Below, piece after piece: positions 58,301 through 64,000 of a stretch of 64,000 bases of DNA; the first letter of the stretch is position 1; the number at the start of each line of letters is the position of its first letter. The notes under the pieces were generated by a model. It saw only the letters and a list, made by a program, of their open reading frames with translations, did no database searches and was not told the DNA's origin. Source of the DNA: Baylisascaris procyonis (taxonomy: Eukaryota > Nematoda > Chromadorea > Rhabditida > Ascarididae); contig JAZARR010000212.1 of the NCBI GenBank assembly GCA_037389465.1, positions 6,576,001 through 6,640,000 of the forward strand, written 5' to 3'. A program made the translations under genes and the position numbers.

Positions 58301-61300
58301 AAGCCAAAGGCAATCATAGCAAGAACTGAGACGAAAAAAATTGGTGCTGCAAATGACAACCTAGCATATATTAAGCTCGCAATTCACTAACTCACCATTG
58401 CTGACGGCGGCTGACTATTGAGGGCGTCACTCACGCAGTATAACTCAATTTCCTGAACAATTACACACAATTCAGAAAGTGCCGTTACTGAGGTGACAAC
58501 AAATCGTGTCGAGCCGCCAGGATGGCCCCACTGCACTTAGTCGTCGCTTTGGATCCTTTAGAATTGGCCACAGTTACAGAATAGGACAGAGATTCATAGA
58601 ATGTGATGAGCTGATGGCAGTATACGCCCTAGAATATTCACGTTGGAATCCACCTAATTACGAATCTCTTGAAAATTGCAAAAGCTGAATATATGCAATA
58701 GAACAAAGTCGCAGAAATGAGGGGAAGCTAGCTGTTTTATATGAAGAAAGCCGAATGCTGCGAAGGGGCACTTGCAGTCGGCAGGCGCATATCCACAGCC
58801 ATTCTTAAATGGAGGCTTGTGAAAGAGGACATGTCATTTACCAAGCACATCCCCAGAGACCGTTACCACCCGACAAAATAGCATCCAGAACGCGGCCGCA
58901 AAGCAACACAACTGGTCCCTACCACATGGGCATTCTTCTTCGCTTCAACGTTTACTCACCAAACGCACTTGTAAAATAAATCAACAACTTACATATAAGC
59001 ATTTTCCCTAACTCCAACAATATCAAAACGATTCTATGCACACAATCAACGAGGAGAACGAAAAAGGAGGATGTGGCTGAATGAAAATTCTGAATTAATA
59101 TCATTGGGGATCTATTCGTGCTAGAAGAAAAAATGCATTTTATGGATTGTCAGTCGACTTTCACTGCAAAATAGGTTGATCTCCCCAGAAAGCCTGCAAA
59201 CTACGGCAAAATGAACTACTTAATAGATGGTTCGCGACATCGAGTTCCAAATGAACTTCCTAAGTGAGACCCTCGTTTTAGACGTTCCACTTCCAAATTT
59301 GAGCCGATCCGCAACCTCATTATGCACAAAATTTTCTTACACTCTGATTTTTCTTTTCTGCTTCTTTTCACATCATCCTTCGACATCATTCCGAGTCCAA
59401 CTCAAATGAGTTGCGAGTTACGATGGATTAGATGAGTTCAACATTAGATAACCTCGTCGACCTTCGCAAAACAAGCGTTTCAGAAGATGAGAATGAAGCG
59501 CACAACCCAACTTCCCGCACTACCTCCTCCTCCCCTCCTTTTCCCCTTCTGAAAGTTCTTTTCTATTCAGCAGGAAAATCCAAAACATGAGAAATCATAT
59601 GAGCACCCATGACAACAGGGAACAAACCAGGTGAAATATTAGATGTAGTACCACATTATCTAGTTGTGAGAAAATCCCTTTTTAATGAAGAAACTACAAT
59701 TCACCTGGTCCGCCAACGAATCCTCTTTCATTAAACCAAATGCAGTTCATAAGTTCTGAAGTGATGGCGAAGAAACAGCAAAAACTTCCTGTATGACTGA
59801 AGAACTACGATGAAACTGCGCATAGTTCAGATTTGAAGTTGAAGAGATAAGCAATGGTGAATAAAAAAAGCATGCGAAAAAAATGGTGGAAAGAAGTGCA
59901 GATACAATCATTCAAGATAAACGGCACAAAAAATAAGCCTAAAGCTATTGAAGAATTCTGAAGGATATATATATTTCACTATGCGATAAACTCTAGAGAT
60001 TTGAAAACGCAAAGTGCAAAATTTATTCGTTCATCACCCATATATTATTTCCCGTAGAAGCCAACTATTACTAGCGAATTCTACTCGAGCTGACGATTGA
60101 GAGTAACAACATCATATAGCTCCTAGCAAGTTGGGGTGAAAGGTTCAGGTTTGTCTTTAAAGATAGAGGACTAAGTTCTGAGCATTGCTAAACTTTTGTG
60201 CATTAACTCTGCGCATTGAGTGAATGAAAAAATAACTCGAGAACAGTGTCATATGAGCTAAACATAAATGCATGAGCAAATAACCGGCACATCGAGCCTA
60301 GAAAATACAACGACAGTTTTATTGCAATCGCAACTAAACAATGCCGCATTAACTTAGCAATATCTTATCAGAAATCTTTGAGAATGAGGCTAAATTTTTT
60401 AATAATGGCCTAATTTTTTGAAAATAACGATGATAGTCGTATTTATTGCACTTCAAAGGAATTTTTTCGCATTTGAGTTGAAAATACTCAAAAGAGAAGC
60501 CCATAAAGACGTAAAGTTTATGAACTTCAATTCGATAAAAAAATATACGAGGAAAGTGATAAACAGTTAGCACAATAATAGAAACATAAAACAATCAAAG
60601 CCTTGATTATGCGCAAAACCTACAAAATACGTAGTTTCAACCAAAAATTACTAATTCGCGATGGTGGTTAAAAACAGTAAAATGGCATTTCAATGAGACG
60701 TCAACGGTACAACGGCATTTTATAAAGGCGAACACTTAAAGAAGAGTAAATAATACCCGAGGTAATGTGATAACCCAAAAGTAGAAATCTTGAAATGAAT
60801 ATCGCAACCAATTATTGAACTATCGTCATCCCTCCATATGAAACAACGCATCATCGCCTGCCTCTCATTTCCACTTCTGAAAAGCATAATATACCTTAGC
60901 ACCTCTCATTGCTAGGCTTGGCAGCAGTTCGACTCAATACGACATAAGACTTAACGACCCGCTGCAAAGAAAGCAAGTAGAGTATTTGAAGGAAAGATAA
61001 ACGACGCAATGATTAGCTCTGGATTATGCAAGGGCACAAATTATTCTAATATCCGATACTCAACCAAAATTTCAAAAAACAAAAGAGGAATTTATTATGG
61101 GCATCAAACACAATCATTCTTCGCCTTTTCTGTCATTTACAAAAAATTACCCCGGTTAGTACTCCCGGCTAAAAGAGATACGCCAATGATTTTCACTACC
61201 AATTTGTTGCTACTCAAGTTTTTGTAAAAGGTTATGCCTGATATCTTAGAGTTGATAGAAGTATGTGGCAAGATACCACCTGAAAAAATGCTGAAGTAGC

Positions 61301-62479
61301 GACATAACATCTGCCAAGAACCGTTTCCAATTGCAAAAAAGGTGTCGGTCGCCTTGAAAATTTTATTTTTTTGGATGATTTCCTTTCAGCTTCTTTTTGC
61401 AGTTCGCGTAATCTGCATGTAGTTGTAATATAACAATTTTAAATTGTTTTCTATGTTTGCGTATTGCTGAATATGAGCCATTACATGAAAAGCCAGAAAT
61501 TTGCAAGCAACACCTTCCCCTCATTTGAGGCGGTGGAGGAAAATCGAATGTCAGAATATGGGTTGAGTATGCATAAACATCCAAAAAAACAGATAATCAG
61601 ACATTTAGAACAATCCTCGCTATTACACAGCATATAAGAAACTACGAGAAAGAAGTGAATTTCGGTTTCTTCCAAACAGGTAGAGACACCTATCCCTCAC
61701 ACTAGGATTCAGGTGAACCCTCTTCCCTTACCTTCAATATGCACTAAGAAATGCGGTTCAGCTGAACTGTGAATTCAATTATCACAGATAGGAAGCGGAA
61801 AGAAAAAAAAAGGCAACAACCAATGCTATATCTTGCCACGAAAAATTCACTATTCTAGTCAAACCATAGATGTTCACTGTCGACGGGTCTTAGCTACCCA
61901 TGCTGACAATTCATCTTGATTCCATGACATCATTGTTCTTAAACAGTTCCATAAACAGTACACGCATGGAAATTTGCGAGTGCTATACGCAAAACAAAAA
62001 AAAAAAAAAAACGAATCAAGACCGTTGCCTTACTCGATATAAAACGTAAAAGTAACCAAGCTTCAGCGCTTTAGAAATGCCAAGAGAGCACTTGACGACT
62101 GCGTATCGGAGACATGAGATAGCAGAGCAACAGAATGCCAATACGCTTATTCGACGACAAGAATCGAACGGTGTTCAGTTTTTTATGGGGTTGCTTATTA
62201 GTGCATTCCAAAGGAAATCAGAAACATTTTTGAAATAAGGGCTTATAAAACGCTCAAAAGTATTGTCTCATCAACCTCAAACTATCTGAGCAAACAAACT
62301 CCAAAGCTCTACTAGTAGCGGAGCTAAAGATCACAATTGGTTTATGCTGGGATACAGCACATTAAAATATGCTTGTTCGGCATTTCAAAAAGTACCTAAC
62401 TTTACACTGCATAAAAAACAAATCAAGTCACAGGTGTGCATTTCAACATTAACTACACAAGTATAGATGCTACCTATTG

Positions 62480-62713
62480 CAGCTTCTGTAGATGGAATCA
62501 AATCCTATACATCCATCTACACTTTTTGAAGCATCTCTAAGACGAACAACAAAAAATTTGCGGGAAACTAAGAACGCAGTAGGGTAAGGAAGCCACGTTT
62601 TACCGCTGCCAATGGAAAACGGCGGCTCCACGCTACAATGGGACGCACAGCGGCGGGCACTTCTGTAGGTGTGAGTGTGGTGACGATTCGCCAAAAAAAA
62701 AAAAAAAAAAAAA
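62480..62713 (+). repeat. Possible A-tailed retroposed element
   Basis: A GC-richer segment ends directly in A21 (62693-62713), the look of a retroposon tail. No internal promoter boxes or target-site duplication were confirmed, so the class is open. Confidence 0.3.
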
Positions 62714-63774
62714 CAGCGCTCTAATAAATCGCCAAAAATGCAAACTCGCATAAAGAGATTCTAACGGATGTAAATGCATGCTATAAGCGTATGAATACGT
62801 TGAAGTGAGAAAAGGTAGAAATGAGCAAAACCACTCGTAAGTGATAACATTCTTATAAACAATAAATAGCCTTATATGTATAAAAATAAGCTATGAATCT
62901 GTGCAAAAGTGTATAAATCACATTGCGCACAAAAACGTGAAAGTTATAGTGCGCTATGCATAACTCGATACAAGAAATTGCTACGACTATGAAACTGCAA
63001 AATAAAGGTGGAAGAAATAAAACTGTCGGGGAGAACGGTACGTGGAAAAATATGTTACAGGTAATTTTTCGTATAAACTATAACATCTCCGATATGTGGA
63101 GTTTAATTAGTTTTGCTGTGGAGTACTTCCTTCAATTGGTCATTTACGACTTTGAAATGCTTTCCTCTTCTATCCTTTCCCTTATCTGCAAGTACCGAGT
63201 GGCAATAGAATTTAACGCTCAAAAAACTGAGGGGAATATTCTGGCTTTCATGACTTCACTTTTGCTCAAAAAGAAAGGAAAAGCGGAATGGCGAAACAAT
63301 AGCGATATTGTGCGGAACCTCATGGGAAGGACGGTTTATAAGGGGAAAAAGTGTGGTTTATTTTCAATATTCTTGCATCCTGAAAGTGCAATTAGGAACT
63401 CGTAAAGTTGAGACTTTTCGAATTTCCCTGACCGTTTTTTGAAAATGTTTGCAAACTGCGACAGCAAACATAGTGGCTTATCGCGTTTGTAGACCCAAAA
63501 AATACATTTTATCGAGGAAGGGGTTTGCAGCTGAAAAGGACTGTTGAGGACCACAGAAATTCGCCATCTTTTCAGATGGGCTTAAAATGAGACAAAGGGA
63601 AGGGGGAAGCTTGAGTTGATGGAGGAGACTGTGAATTTCAGTGTCCTCGAAAAACGGCACTTTTCGACGTTTCTAGCTGATTTTTTTGCTTTTATCTTCT
63701 TTGGGAATCCTTGCAGAAGATACAGTAAGGACAGCGGAAAGCTAACAGTCACTATAACACAGTCGAAATAACTG

Positions 63775-63775
<1 letters not shown>

Positions 63776-63813
<38 letters not shown>

Positions 63814-63897
63814 TATTATTATTATTATTATTACTATTATTATTATTATTATTACTATTATTATTATTATTATTACTATTATTATTATTATTATTAC

Positions 63898-63962
<65 letters not shown>

Positions 63963-64000
63963 TTATTATTATTACTATTATTATTATTATTATTATTATT
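63776..64000. repeat. (TTA)n microsatellite with ordered interruptions, runs off the window
   Basis: Imperfect TTA array of at least 225 nt. Single C substitutions at 63810, 63834, 63855, 63876 and 63897 make an internal 21-bp period over part of the array. It continues past the window's right edge. Confidence 0.97.

Larger units (their letters stand above)
52323..63777. other. Region upstream of zoo-1, no gene recognised
   Basis: Expected to hold the zoo-1 promoter. A GC-richer stretch lies at about 53520-54130 without coding motif. ORFs 55838-56140 (-), 58506-58688 (+) and 62956-63405 (+, 149 codons) have no recognised family. A-runs occur at 61996-62011 and 62693-62713. Confidence 0.45.

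Noticed and set aside
1..64000. tRNA, rRNA, spliced-leader RNA, CRISPR or operon-like bacterial features
   Set aside because: Looked for tRNA B-box-like words and direct-repeat arrays by eye; no convincing cloverleaf or array found. A tRNA scan would be decisive.

Overview
The window is nuclear DNA from a nematode, most likely a clade V (strongylid/hookworm-like) species. This rests on the gene content (a degenerin-type DEG/ENaC channel and a ZO-1 homologue most like C. elegans ZOO-1), on many small exons bounded by TTNCAG-type acceptors, on AT-rich introns and microsatellites, and on a start codon placed 2 nt after a TTTGCAG that looks like a spliced-leader acceptor. The species itself cannot be read from the sequence. 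Nothing prokaryotic, viral or CRISPR-like is visible. Almost all long open frames here are chance; the real genes lie in exons mostly too short, or without an ATG, to appear as ORFs.

Two genes can be assembled exon by exon with every splice phase agreeing. Gene A (+ strand, 2995-12442) is the 3' part of a DEG/ENaC channel subunit: 11 exons, 645 residues ending in a TAA/TAG-type stop, with the first transmembrane segment presumably left of the window. Gene B (- strand, 52320 down to 17478) is a zoo-1 orthologue: 22 exons spread over 35 kb encoding PDZ1-PDZ2-PDZ3-SH3-guanylate kinase-like-linker-ZU5, about 1304 residues, with an unusual 72-residue Ser-rich N-terminus. The genes converge, tail to tail, with about 5 kb between their stop codons.

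Layout: 1-2994 upstream/intron of gene A with a dispersed hairpin repeat; 2995-12442 gene A; 12443-17477 intergenic with a GC-richer block and a 28-bp tandem duplication; 17478-52320 gene B, with a 10-kb intron (37848-48326) splitting the first beta strand of PDZ1 from the rest; 52323-64000 upstream of gene B, no gene recognised, with A-tailed blocks and a TTA microsatellite at the right edge.

The most notable points are: (1) a single extra base in the guanylate kinase-like exon of zoo-1 that breaks an otherwise coherent 3915-nt frame; (2) several GC-AG introns, two of which are forced by reading frame; (3) a duplicated cysteine module in the channel ectodomain; (4) a frame-neutral cassette exon between PDZ2 and PDZ3; (5) a 51-nt exon isolated by 10.5-kb and 3.7-kb introns that supplies the first strand of PDZ1. 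The two genes are functionally unrelated (ion channel versus epithelial junction scaffold); nothing in the sequence suggests they work together.
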